NCBI GenBank assembly: GCA_002305075.1
Contig: DBQC01000026.1
Location: forward strand, 62,000-125,999
DNA length: 64,000 bases
Direction: 5' to 3'
DNA from: Ruminococcaceae bacterium UBA1404
Lineage (GTDB): Bacteria; Bacillota; Clostridia; Oscillospirales; Ruminococcaceae
Under the pieces are notes generated by a model. It saw only the letters and a list, made by a program, of their open reading frames with translations, searched no databases and had not been told where the DNA came from. Shown here one piece after another: positions 1-8,002 of the stretch (position 1 is the first letter of the stretch; each line of letters begins with the position of its first letter). The translations under genes were made by a program, and so were the position numbers.

Positions 1-497
1 CGGCTTAGAATCTGGCCGTAGGGTGTACGGTCGTAGTAGGACAGCGGCAGCAGGCGCAGCTTCTCGTCCACCATTCGGCGCAGACGATAAACCAGCTTTT
101 GCGTGACCGACGCCAGTGTGATGCTGCTAAGATACTGCAGCGCCGCCGACAGCAGGTAGAGCCCGACCATAAAGCTGAGCAGTCGGATAAGGGCGACATA
201 ATTCACGCCGCTACCGCCCTTTATCAGGCTGGATACACCCTGCTCAATCTCGGTGATGGAAAAGCCCATAAGGCGCACCCCAAGGGTGGAGGCGCCGGTG
301 GAGATGATGGTCATCATCAGTACGGCGATAAAGGTGGGAATATGGGGCTTTAGCAGCTTTAGCAGCCGCCGAGCGCTGGTGTTAAAGTCTTTGGCCCGGT
401 CGGTCATGCTCATGCCACGACCGGGACCGCCTCCGCCGCCCGGGGCACGCATGGGCAGTCCCGCCGGCCGGGAGGTGGGTGGCTCTTGTCGACTCAT
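1..497 (-). CDS. ABC exporter subunit, N-terminal membrane part (cut by window edge)
   Basis: This is the start of the second half of a heteromeric ABC exporter; the gene continues past base 1. Its ATG overlaps the TGA of the preceding exporter gene (ATGA), so the two are translationally coupled. The first ~40 residues are Gly/Pro/Arg-rich and cytosolic, including a PGGGGGPGRG stretch. The start of an ABC transporter type 1 membrane domain follows, with a hydrophobic helix around residues 55-75 and a family-typical LPLSYYDRTPYGQILSR segment near the edge. The nucleotide-binding domain lies outside the window. MarR plus two ABC half-transporters is a common arrangement for multidrug or lipid exporters; the substrate is unknown. 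Confidence 0.88.
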   Translation of the reverse strand, partial: MSRQEPPTSRPAGLPMRAPGGGGGPGRGMSMTDRAKDFNTSARRLLKLLKPHIPTFIAVLMMTIISTGASTLGVRLMGFSITEIEQGVSSLIKGGSGVNYVALIRLLSFMVGLYLLSAALQYLSSITLASVTQKLVYRLRRMVDEKLRLLPLSYYDRTPYGQILS

Positions 498-2221
498 AGT
501 CCGGCCACCTCCTCTTCAGAAAGTTGGCTGCGTACAATTTCACGGTAGACCTTGCAGTCTCTAAGCAGGTCATCATGGCGCCCCTGTCCGGCCACTCGGC
601 CTTCGTCAAGCACCACAATATGGTCGGCGTCCATGATGGTAGACACCCGCTGGGCCACAATGATGACTGCAGCCTGGTCGGTGACTTCACGCAGGGCTCG
701 CCGCAGCCGGGCATCTGTCTGAAAGTCCAGCGCAGAAAAGCTGTCGTCAAAAATATAGACATCGGGGCGGCGGGCCAGCGCTCTGGCGATGGACATACGC
801 TGCTTCTGCCCGCCGGACAGGTTGGCTCCGCCCTGCTCAATGCGGGTGTCGTAGCCCTCCTCACGCTCCATGATAAAGTCGGCAGCCTGAGCAATTTGGG
901 CGGCCTGCTCCACCTGGGCATCGGTGGCGTCCAGTCTACCCATGCGGATATTCTCGGCCGCACTGCCCGAAAAGAGCAGCGCCCGTTGGGGCACATAGCC
1001 CAGCTTTTTGCGGTAACTGGGTAGCGAGAGCTCCCGAATATCCACCCCGTCTAAGGTCAGGCTGCCCTCGGTGGGATCATAAAAGCGCAGCAGCAGCGAA
1101 ACAAGGGTGCTCTTTCCGCTGCCTGTCGAGCCTATAATGGCCGTGGTCTGTCCGGGCAGCGCCTCAAAGCTCACATCCTCCACGGCGCAGCGGTCGGCTC
1201 CGGGGTAGCGAAAGCTCACGCAGGAAAAGCCCACCCGTCCGGCGAGGGGGGTGGCATCGCGCGCACCGCTCTGCACCGCCGATTGGGTGGAAAGCACTTC
1301 GTCAATGCGCTGGGCCGAGGCCGAGGTGCGGGGCCATATGGTAAAGGCCATAGAAATCATCATGGCCGAGCCCATAATCTGCCCTACATACTGAGATACC
1401 GCCATAATATCCCCCACGGCAATGCCGCCATAGCTGGCCTCCACCGCCCCAAGATAGACGATGAACACCGAGGTCAGATTGAGGGAAATATGCATGATGG
1501 GATGCATAGCCGACATGATGCGCATGGTTTTAATGGCGGTATCGGTAAGGTCACGGTTAGCGTGGTCAAAGCGTCCTTGTTCGTAATCTTCGGTGCCAAA
1601 TGCCCGAATAACCCGTACACCGGTGAGCTTTTCGCGCATCACCAGATTGACCCTGTCAACCTTTAGCAGCATACTGCGGGTGAGGGGCAGCGCCATACGC
1701 GATACAGTAAGGATGGACAAAATGAGCACCGGTAGCGTGACAATTAACACGGCGGCCAGCTTAGGGCTCTTGCTAAAGGCCATAAAAGCGCCACCCACGG
1801 CCATGATGGGGGCGGTGATGCCCATGCGCATGAACATACCGGTAAAGTGTTGCAACTGGTCCACATCGGTGGTCGAACGGGTGATGAGGGAAGAGGTGCC
1901 AAAGCGTATGGTCTCCGAGGACTCAAAGGTCTGCACCTTATAAAACAGCGCCGACCGGATATCTCGGCTCATGCCGGTGGACACCCGGGACGACAAAAAG
2001 CTGTTAAGCAGCCGTGCCACAAGGTTAAGGGCTGCCGCCCCCACCATAAGCAGGCCATAAAAATTGATAAGCCCTACATTCTGGCCTAATATGCCCTCGT
2101 TGACCACATAGCTCATGAGGTTGGGCATCATAAGGTCTGCAAAGCTGCCCAGAGCCAAGCAGCCCAAAGAGAGCAGCGCCAGAGGCCAGTAGGGCTTAAG
2201 GAAGCGGGTTAGGATGTGCAT
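494..2221 (-). CDS. ABC exporter half-transporter, permease fused to ATPase
   Basis: A 575-residue fused half-transporter. Residues ~1-310 form a six-helix type 1 exporter membrane domain. Residues ~330-570 form the ATPase, with Walker A GSTGSGKST, Q-loop region GYVPQRALLF, signature LSGGQKQR and Walker B VYIFDDSFSALD. Asp rather than Glu follows Walker B, which suggests the degenerate catalytic site typical of one partner in heterodimeric exporters. The start overlaps the end of the MarR gene by 26 bases, and the next exporter gene overlaps its stop, so all three form one operon. It probably exports drugs or lipids; the substrate cannot be read from sequence. Confidence 0.93.
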   Translation of the reverse strand: MHILTRFLKPYWPLALLSLGCLALGSFADLMMPNLMSYVVNEGILGQNVGLINFYGLLMVGAAALNLVARLLNSFLSSRVSTGMSRDIRSALFYKVQTFESSETIRFGTSSLITRSTTDVDQLQHFTGMFMRMGITAPIMAVGGAFMAFSKSPKLAAVLIVTLPVLILSILTVSRMALPLTRSMLLKVDRVNLVMREKLTGVRVIRAFGTEDYEQGRFDHANRDLTDTAIKTMRIMSAMHPIMHISLNLTSVFIVYLGAVEASYGGIAVGDIMAVSQYVGQIMGSAMMISMAFTIWPRTSASAQRIDEVLSTQSAVQSGARDATPLAGRVGFSCVSFRYPGADRCAVEDVSFEALPGQTTAIIGSTGSGKSTLVSLLLRFYDPTEGSLTLDGVDIRELSLPSYRKKLGYVPQRALLFSGSAAENIRMGRLDATDAQVEQAAQIAQAADFIMEREEGYDTRIEQGGANLSGGQKQRMSIARALARRPDVYIFDDSFSALDFQTDARLRRALREVTDQAAVIIVAQRVSTIMDADHIVVLDEGRVAGQGRHDDLLRDCKVYREIVRSQLSEEEVAGL

Positions 2222-2678
2222 GATATTCTTCTTTCTCCTGTTTTAGGCGTTCTTGTTGAATAAAGGCATCCACCTTGGTCAAGATGCGGATAAGCTGTTC
2301 GATCTCCTCAGCGGTCAGGCACTCCTCCACACGGGAGAGCAAGCGGTGCTTTTGCTGAAGGCAGGCGGTCAAATCCTCCCGACCGTGGTCGGTGAGAGTG
2401 ATGCGCACACGCCGGCGATCGCCCACATCCCGCTGACGGGCGATATAGCCCTTTTTTTCGAGTGAGTTGAAGATGGGAGTAAGCGTGGGCTGACGCACGC
2501 CGAGCGCAGTGCTGATAGACGAGGGGTTCATGCCCTTGCTGTTTCCTTGCAGGTGAAGGGTGCGCAGCACCCGAGCCTCGCCGGGGGAGAGGCCCAGCTC
2601 GTGGATGCCTCGGCCCATATAGCGCCCGGCGCGGATAAAGAGTTGATGCAGTGCCGCTTGGGACTCGTCAGATAACAT
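2196..2678 (-). CDS. MarR-family transcriptional regulator
   Basis: A 160-residue winged-helix regulator of usual MarR length. The central region carries the recognition helix (SSISTALGVRQPTLTPIFNS) and the wing with DVGDRRRVRITLT. I chose the ATG at 2678 because AGGAGCG lies just upstream; a longer reading frame extends upstream into the promoter and is unlikely to be used. It heads the operon with the two ABC genes and probably represses them and itself through the palindrome overlapping its -10 element. The inducing ligand is unknown. Confidence 0.92.
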   Translation of the reverse strand: MLSDESQAALHQLFIRAGRYMGRGIHELGLSPGEARVLRTLHLQGNSKGMNPSSISTALGVRQPTLTPIFNSLEKKGYIARQRDVGDRRRVRITLTDHGREDLTACLQQKHRLLSRVEECLTAEEIEQLIRILTKVDAFIQQERLKQEKEEYHAHPNPLP

Positions 2679-2696
2679 TGAAGACGCTCCTTTTAT

Positions 2697-2736
2697 TAAG
2701 TTAAACTTATTATATGATGATATAAACAAAAGTCAA
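2697..2736 (-). promoter_or_regulatory. marR promoter with palindromic operator
   Basis: On the minus strand TTGACT (2736-2731) and TATAAT (2714-2709) are separated by 16 bp. A perfect 13-bp palindrome, TAAGTTAAACTTA (2697-2709), begins at the last base of the -10. MarR proteins commonly bind such dyads, so this is the likely autoregulatory operator. Confidence 0.75.
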
Positions 2737-2740
2737 TAAA

Positions 2741-2768
2741 AAAGGCCCACTTTGGGAGTGGGCCTTTT
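2741..2768 (-). terminator. Rho-independent terminator of mgtE
   Basis: The GGCCCACT / AGTGGGCC stem is followed on the minus strand by a run of T. It lies between the mgtE stop and the marR promoter and insulates the two units. Confidence 0.85.
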
Positions 2769-2822
2769 GGCTGCAAATACTAAGAAAGGTTATCCCGCTG
2801 CAAGGCTTTAAACTAGAGTCCG

Positions 2823-4181
2823 CTAAAGTAGAAACATAGTAGCCAGTGCGAAATAGATAGAAAGGGATACGGCGTCCACAATGGTGGTGATGAGGGGAGC
2901 GGCCATGATAGCGGGGTCCACGCCGACCCGCTTGGCGACAAGGGGGAGAATGCCGCCGCAGAGCTTGGCGATAATCACCGTGAAGAGCAGGGTGCTGCAG
3001 ATGGCGAGGGCCACAAGGGGATCCAACCGATCCAAAAAGATGAGCCGGGCGAAGTTAAATCCGGATAGTCCTACGCCGCAAATGATGCCCACCCTGAACT
3101 CCTTCCAGATGACGGTCAAGACATCCCGAATATCCATTTCGCCCAGAGAAAGCCCCCGGATGACCATGGTGGAGGCCTGGCTGCCGGCGTTGCCTCCGGT
3201 ATTCATCAACATGGGGATGTATGCGGTCAGCACCACCAGTGTGGCCAACGCTTCCTCATAGCTGCGGATGATAAAGCTGGTGATGGTGGAGGACACCATC
3301 AAGATGAGCAGCCAGATAAAGCGGTTCTTGGCGATACTCAGCACACCAGACTTGAGATAGGTCTCGTCGTCCGGGGTGACAGCGGCCATGCGGTAGATGT
3401 CCTCGGTGTTCTCCTCTTCGATGACATCCACCACATCGTCGATGGTGATGATGCCTACCAGCCGGCGTTCGTTGTCCACCACCGGCATGGCCAAGAGGTC
3501 ATACTTCTTAAAGAGCATCGCAACCTCGGCCTGATCGTCGTGGGTGTGCACCGCAATGACATCGCTCTCCATGATGTCCTCAATCACCGTCTCATCCCGG
3601 CTGGCCAGAATGTCATGGAGATCCACCACGCCTTCGAGCTTACGGTCGGGGGTGGTCACAAAGCTGCTGGAGAGCGACTCCTTTTGGGAGGACTGCCGCC
3701 GAATAGCCCGAATGGCCTCGAGCACCGTCATCCCCTTCTTCAGCTCCATCATCTCGATGGTCATCAGGCTGCCGGCGCTGTCCTCGGGGTATTTTAGCAG
3801 TCGGTTTATGTGCTGGCGGGTTTCGCTGTCCGATAGTTTGAGCACCCGCTTAACAATGCCCGCAGGCATCTCCTCAAGAAAGTCCACCGTATCGTCCAGA
3901 AACAGCTCCTCGAGCATATGAGTGAGCTCTCGATCGGTCATGCCCTCCACAATACGCTGCTGCGCGTCGGGGTCGAGATAGGCGAACACCTCGGCGGCCA
4001 TCTCCTTGGGCATGAGCCGGAAGATGAACAGCACCTTGGCCGGATCTTCAATACCGTCGATGCACTCGGCTATGTCCACCACATTCTGCTCGAGAATGAT
4101 GGTGCGGGCGTCGGCAAATTTGCGCGCATCAATCAGCTCCATCAAGGAGCAGATCAGGGCAGAGGAACGCAGATCTTCCAT
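2823..4181 (-). CDS. mgtE: Magnesium transporter MgtE
   Basis: A 452-residue MgtE-type Mg2+ channel. The order is a cytosolic N domain (~1-125), paired CBS domains (~130-250; DIMESDVIAVHTHDDQAEVA and VVDNERRLVGIITIDDVVDV), a linker helix, and five membrane helices from ~280. The membrane part holds the family's pore signature region PMLMNTGGNAGSQAS. In the family, Mg2+ binding to the N and CBS domains closes the channel. It is monocistronic with its own terminator. A possible short leader peptide lies 107 bases upstream on the same strand. Confidence 0.96.
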   Translation of the reverse strand: MEDLRSSALICSLMELIDARKFADARTIILEQNVVDIAECIDGIEDPAKVLFIFRLMPKEMAAEVFAYLDPDAQQRIVEGMTDRELTHMLEELFLDDTVDFLEEMPAGIVKRVLKLSDSETRQHINRLLKYPEDSAGSLMTIEMMELKKGMTVLEAIRAIRRQSSQKESLSSSFVTTPDRKLEGVVDLHDILASRDETVIEDIMESDVIAVHTHDDQAEVAMLFKKYDLLAMPVVDNERRLVGIITIDDVVDVIEEENTEDIYRMAAVTPDDETYLKSGVLSIAKNRFIWLLILMVSSTITSFIIRSYEEALATLVVLTAYIPMLMNTGGNAGSQASTMVIRGLSLGEMDIRDVLTVIWKEFRVGIICGVGLSGFNFARLIFLDRLDPLVALAICSTLLFTVIIAKLCGGILPLVAKRVGVDPAIMAAPLITTIVDAVSLSIYFALATMFLL

Positions 4182-4287
4182 AGGTTTAAGCCTCCTTTTG
4201 CCTACATAAATAAAAATAACCGGTTTTTACGCGGTTGTCAGCAGAATCGTTATGCAGGCAGAAGGGGCCCCTCAAGGGCACAAGAAA

Positions 4288-4353
4288 TCAGACCCAGCGC
4301 ATAGATGCCGGCCCATTCCGCTGCATATGACGACTTCGGCCAACAGCATCCAT
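4288..4353 (-). CDS. Possible 21-residue leader peptide upstream of mgtE
   Basis: A short frame with a very good ribosome site: GGAGGTG is 7 nt before the ATG at 4353, and the stop is TGA at 4288. The peptide begins MDAVGRSRHM and ends PASMRWV; it has four Arg and three Pro/Trp residues. The rest of the 5' region up to mgtE contains a self-complementary AGGGGCCCCT, a possible attenuator stem. The strong SD with no larger gene attached suggests a regulatory leader peptide, as known for other Mg2+ transport genes, but I recognise no homologue. A chance SD is the alternative. Confidence 0.4.
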   Translation of the reverse strand: MDAVGRSRHMQRNGPASMRWV

Positions 4354-4668
4354 GCTGTGCCACCTCCTATGTATGTCAATCAAGTTTTGCGGCTATATAA
4401 TCTTATGAGCATTGCCCAAAGGGTGTTCATAAAATTTGGTGATAATAGCCGTCCACCGGCTATTATACAGGTTTTGCCCGGTTTTCGCAACCTTTTTCTC
4501 CCGACCTATAGCCCTGTTCTACTACCCATTTAATGCGCAATGGTGCACCTTACCTTAGCCTATCCCATCTATAAGGCCGCTATGTACCCAAGTTTTGGGG
4601 AAAATCGGATTGCCGGTGGCCGGTTTTGTCGCCTCTCAAATAGAAAGCTAAAAAAATTAAAATACCTG

Positions 4669-4697
4669 TTGCACTCCTCGGCCTGTCATGCTATAAT
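4669..4697 (+). promoter_or_regulatory. tRNA-Val promoter
   Basis: TTGCAC (4669-4674) and TATAAT (4692-4697) are separated by exactly 17 bp. The -10 ends 13 bp before the mature tRNA 5' end. Confidence 0.85.
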
Positions 4698-4710
4698 GTC
4701 GTTACGCCTT

Positions 4711-4787
4711 GGAGGCATAGCTCAGCTGGTTAGAGTGCCTGCTTCACACGCAGGAGGTCACTGGTTCGATTCCAGTTGTCTCCACCA
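4711..4787 (+). tRNA. tRNA-Val (anticodon CAC)
   Basis: A complete cloverleaf. The acceptor stem GGAGGCA pairs with TGTCTCC with one G-T wobble. The D-loop has AGCTCAGCTGGTTAGAG, the anticodon arm is CCTGC-TTCACAC-GCAGG with anticodon CAC (decodes GTG), and the T-loop is GGTTCGATTCC. The CCA end is genomically encoded. It is a single-gene unit with its own promoter and terminator. Confidence 0.97.
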
Positions 4788-4797
4788 ACAGAATAAG

Positions 4798-4835
4798 AAC
4801 CCGCATAAACATTGCGTTTATGCGGGTTTTCTTTT
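4798..4835 (+). terminator. Terminator of tRNA-Val
   Basis: A 13-bp perfect stem (AACCCGCATAAAC with its complement, loop ATTGC) is followed by TTTTCTTTTT. Confidence 0.92.
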
Positions 4836-4840
4836 TGCCG

Positions 4841-4860
4841 TACACGATTTTACACGATTT
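4841..4860 (+). repeat. Tandem 10-bp direct repeat 3' of tRNA-Val
   Basis: Two exact copies of TACACGATTT stand head to tail just after the tRNA terminator, at the edge of the LysR/cit-like locus. No integrase is nearby. It could be a remnant of an attachment region or simple chance. Confidence 0.5.
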
Positions 4861-4949
4861 CTGCGACCTTGTTTAGAATAGCCACTGCGCGCTCTTCTTA
4901 TGTCCAGGCTTTTCGGGGCGCCCTTTGCAGGGTGCCCATTTTATGTTGC

Positions 4950-5918
4950 TCAACTTTTCCACGCTTCTGTAGGAAGCTTAGCATCCTGGGTGCCGTACCT
5001 TTCCAAGATTAGCTGAATCAGGTAGCGGTGCGGCGGCGAAATGGTGATGGCCTTATAATAATTTAAGTACAAATTACGCTGGGCAAACTTGCTGTCAATA
5101 TTGAACATCGAAAGAGAATCGTCCTGATACCGGAAGGGCTGGATGTTTTCGAAACACTGTGGAATGACCGACACGCCCAACCCAGCCTTGGAGTATTCTA
5201 CCGCTATGTCGGTGTTAAAAACCTCGATGGCGATCTGCGGGCGCATGTTGGCTTCCTCAAGCATGGCGTTAAGTGCGTTGCGTGACTCGGTTCTTTGGGG
5301 TGTCACAATAAACCGTTCATCGCGCGCTTCATAAAGCGAGATGGGAACGGCCGGGTCGTTCATTGAAAGCCGATAGTCGTCCATACGCCGCGCAAACGGT
5401 GAATCACGGTGTGCTAGCAGAAGATAGCGCTCCTCGTTGAGCTTAAAGCTACTCAGAGTCGGGTCATGTGGCGGGATGGAGCCGAGCGCCATGTCGAGCT
5501 CGCCACGAAGCAAAAGCGCCTCAAATTCGTTGACATTGCCCGTGAACAGGCGCATGGATATAAACGGGTAAGCCTCCGACATAGCGTGAAGAATTTCCGG
5601 AAGGATGATGCGCGAGCGCCGCGCCGAGACGCCCATCGAGATGACGCCCGAAGTACCGCATTTGATGTTGTCAATTTCGTTTAGCATGGCGTTGTGTGCG
5701 TTAAGCACATAGCGTGCCGTTGCAACATAGTGTTCGCCCGCCTTGGTCAGTCGCATGGGCTTGACGCGGCGATCAAAAATGGGGGTTCCAAGCTCTTCCT
5801 CGACTGCGTTGATCATTTGGCTGAGCGCCGACTGCGAAATATAAAGCTGTTTGGCCGCCTCGGTAATATTTCCGATGCGGGCGACAAACATAATGCGTTC
5901 CAAGCGGACCAAATTCAC
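4950..5918 (-). CDS. LysR-family transcriptional regulator
   Basis: A 322-residue LysR regulator. The N-terminal winged helix (~1-60) has GNITEAAKQLYISQSALSQM followed by ELGTPIFDR. The periplasmic-binding-protein-like effector domain spans ~90-300. The start is GTG at 5918 with AAGGAGAA 7 nt upstream; no ATG fits as well. It is transcribed away from the citD operon across an ~880-base spacer, a typical position for a LysR activator of the opposite operon. LysR regulators of citrate-lyase genes are known (CitR). The effector is probably a carboxylic acid, by inference. Confidence 0.92.
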   Translation of the reverse strand: MNLVRLERIMFVARIGNITEAAKQLYISQSALSQMINAVEEELGTPIFDRRVKPMRLTKAGEHYVATARYVLNAHNAMLNEIDNIKCGTSGVISMGVSARRSRIILPEILHAMSEAYPFISMRLFTGNVNEFEALLLRGELDMALGSIPPHDPTLSSFKLNEERYLLLAHRDSPFARRMDDYRLSMNDPAVPISLYEARDERFIVTPQRTESRNALNAMLEEANMRPQIAIEVFNTDIAVEYSKAGLGVSVIPQCFENIQPFRYQDDSLSMFNIDSKFAQRNLYLNYYKAITISPPHRYLIQLILERYGTQDAKLPTEAWKS

Positions 5919-6625
5919 GAGGCGTTCTCCTTCCCATAAGATAAAACTAATAACTTAAAAAATAGCACAGCGTTTTATTAATGAATATTTGAATCATACC
6001 ATATAATTTGGAAAAATAAAACTTCGAATAATTTGGATTTTGCAATTTGTATTAAAAAAGCTTGCATTTATCTCCGAGTTGCTTTGCTAAAGCGCTAAAT
6101 TTTGTGAAATATCAACAATAAGCATAAGGTTGCTCTTATGACCAGATTATTGCATATGTATTTTACTTTTCAATGTAGTTGGATTACACTATACGATAGT
6201 GATAATGTTAAAAAAAATATGGCAATAGAACGAGATGGATTTGGACCTTTTTTACACCAGGTAAATGGTGTCAGAAAGAAAATGCGCTTGGGGCAGCCGC
6301 AAATGGAATACACTGGGTGACTTTCCCCGAGAAAATGCAGGATATAAAGAAAATCCCTGCGTGCTATGCATGCAGTTGCTTGCGCCCATTCAGGAGCAAA
6401 GGTACCTTTCCGTATGTGGCGGTAACAGACAAAAACCGCACAAATAAGGCTGTATCGTTGTGATTTTTGCACAATACATAGGACAGTCTTATACATTTCG
6501 GTGGAGTTTATCGGCACCCAATCCGACTATGCACCGATAAGAGTAATAAATGAAGGCTTCGAAGGCTTCTTAAATACTTCCAACCCACGGCATCCAGGAA
6601 CGCCAAACTGAGCGTTCAACCGATT
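5919..6625. other. A+T-rich spacer between lysR and the citD leader
   Basis: About 700 bases, strongly A+T-rich from 5940 to 6250, with no gene I can support. Short reading frames on both strands have no SD and no recognisable domain. It contains a TTATCGG...CCGATAA inverted repeat (6508-6514 / 6534-6540), compatible in form with a LysR-type site. It also has a doubled GAAGGCTTC near 6553-6570. The promoter of the cit operon should lie here, but I could not single out one good -35/-10 pair. Confidence 0.5.
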
Positions 6626-6757
6626 GGGCGGAGCGTGCCATCGGCGCATCGCGCGTGCGCAGATGTTATTACGCCAAGAGGTTGGTAAGACCAAACTAAA
6701 AACCTACTCCCGCCGGGCACGCTCCGCTAGGTTTAAAAGAGCAAAGGCGGGAGGTTT
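6626..6757 (+). ncRNA. Candidate structured leader RNA of the citD operon
   Basis: P1 is a perfect 12-bp stem, GCGGAGCGTGCC (6628-6639) with GGCACGCTCCGC (6716-6727). Inside its loop are hairpin P2 (GCGCA 6644-6648 / TGCGC 6656-6660) and P3 (TTGGT 6682-6686 / ACCAA 6690-6694). CTCCCGCC (6707-6714), just before the P1 3' strand, is the exact complement of GGCGGGAG (6746-6753) beyond P1. This gives a three-way junction with a pseudoknot, or two competing folds. The citD SD is ~33 nt downstream. No known riboswitch class recognised; function is inference. Confidence 0.45.
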
Positions 6758-6799
6758 CGCTGCTTGATATAAAATCTACAAACATAGGAGGAATCGGGT

Positions 6800-7093
6800 A
6801 TGCAGAGTATTCAGCCCGCGGTTGCCGGAACACTTGAATCGGGCGACATTCAGGTCAGCATCTATCCCAACCCGGGGCAGGACCTTGAGATCCAGCTTCA
6901 AAGTATTGTGCGCTCGCAGTTTGGAGAGGCCATTCTGGCCACGACCAAAGAGGTACTTAAGGAGTTTGGTCTTACGCAGGCTGTGGTCAGTCTGGTCGAT
7001 AAGGGTGCGCTTGACTGGGTCATTCGCTCACGGGTTCAGGCAGCTTGCTGCCGAGCCACCCAAAGCCAATTTACATGGAAGGATGAGGATTGA
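6800..7093 (+). CDS. citD: Citrate lyase acyl carrier protein (gamma subunit)
   Basis: A 97-residue acyl carrier of normal CitD length. The N-terminus has AGTLESGD with Ser14 at the position that carries the phosphoribosyl-dephospho-CoA prosthetic group in characterised CitD. In the complex the carrier's acetyl thioester is exchanged for the substrate acyl group by CitF and cleaved by CitE. AGGAGG lies 8 nt before the ATG. It is the first gene of citDEFX, 3 nt before citE. The C-terminus (RVQAACCRATQS) is atypical, with two adjacent Cys. Substrate could be citrate or a related acid such as citramalate. Confidence 0.95.
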   Translation: MQSIQPAVAGTLESGDIQVSIYPNPGQDLEIQLQSIVRSQFGEAILATTKEVLKEFGLTQAVVSLVDKGALDWVIRSRVQAACCRATQSQFTWKDED

Positions 7094-7096
7094 ATC

Positions 7097-8002
7097 ATGG
7101 CTCAAATCCACCTAAAGCGCACCTCGCTTTATGTCAGCGGCGCGAGCCCCATCAACATGGTTCAGGCCGCCTTTTATAATGAGGACTGCTTGGTCTATGA
7201 CCTTGAGGACTCGGTGCCCATAAGCGAAAAGGACGCCGCAAGATTGCTGGTCTATCACACGGTGCGCTATCACCGCCCGGCTGACAAATATGTGATCATT
7301 CGGGTCAACGGGCTTTATTCCGAGTTTATCGACGAGGATCTTGAGGCGGCGGTGCGGGCTCGGCCCAACGCCATCAGACTGCCCAAGGTCGAGCACCCAG
7401 ACGAGGTTCGGCGCATTGCCGATCAGATCAGCCGTATTGAGAAGGACGCAGGCATACCGGATGGAACAATCGAGTTGTGGTGCAACATCGAATCGTACTT
7501 AGGGCTGATTAACGCTTATGAAATTGCAACAGCCGATCCCCGGGTGGTTGCCATGGCCCTTGGAGCCGAGGACTTTACCGCCAGCATGAAGGCACGCCGC
7601 ACAAAGGACGGACTCGAAATATTCTATGCGCGCAATGCGCTGCTAACGGCCTGCCGCCGAGCCGGCGTGGATGCCATTGACGCAGTTTTTTCGGATATTA
7701 ACGATATCGAGGGCTTAAAAGAGGATACACTGCTCGCCCGTAACTTGGGCTTTGATGGGAAAACCTGTGTACATCCACGCCAAATTGATGTAGTCAATGC
7801 GTTCTTTACGCCAAGTGCCAAGGAAATTCGGCAGGCGCTGCGCATCTTAGAGGCCGTGGAGGAAGGAAAAAGGCAGAAAAAAGGCGCCGTAACGCTGGAC
7901 GGCAGTATGATCGACAAGCCGATCGAGCTGCGGGCGCTGACCACGCTTGCCCAAGCCAGAGCGGCCGGAATTCCGATTGAAGGAGGCCCCAACCATGGTT
8001 AA
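7097..8002 (+). CDS. citE: Citrate lyase beta subunit (CitE family, acyl-ACP lyase)
   Basis: A 301-residue TIM-barrel lyase of the HpcH/HpaI-CitE superfamily. It cleaves citryl-ACP (or a related acyl-ACP) to acetyl-ACP and an oxo-acid. The N-terminus RTSLYVSGASPINM and VYDLEDSVPISEK hold the metal/CoA-site region, followed by IIRVNG, the catalytic-loop Glu (WCNIES), and the family signature MALGAEDFTASM. The C-terminal HPRQIDVVNAFFTP is typical. In CitE/citramalyl lyases these features do not by themselves distinguish citrate from citramalate. Its 3' end overlaps the citF start. Confidence 0.94.
   Translation: MAQIHLKRTSLYVSGASPINMVQAAFYNEDCLVYDLEDSVPISEKDAARLLVYHTVRYHRPADKYVIIRVNGLYSEFIDEDLEAAVRARPNAIRLPKVEHPDEVRRIADQISRIEKDAGIPDGTIELWCNIESYLGLINAYEIATADPRVVAMALGAEDFTASMKARRTKDGLEIFYARNALLTACRRAGVDAIDAVFSDINDIEGLKEDTLLARNLGFDGKTCVHPRQIDVVNAFFTPSAKEIRQALRILEAVEEGKRQKKGAVTLDGSMIDKPIELRALTTLAQARAAGIPIEGGPNHG

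Noticed and set aside
4182..4680. M-box (ykoK) Mg2+ riboswitch upstream of mgtE
   Set aside because: None of the conserved M-box blocks I know appear on the minus strand in this region; a short peptide frame is seen instead.
4913..4942. GGGCGCCCTTTGCAGGGTGCCC hairpin as the lysR terminator
   Set aside because: On the lysR strand it is not followed by T; on the other strand it has T but no gene needs it, since the tRNA already has a terminator.
6170..6517. 115-residue minus-strand reading frame in the lysR-citD spacer
   Set aside because: No SD, no recognisable domain, and composition explained by the A+T-rich spacer.
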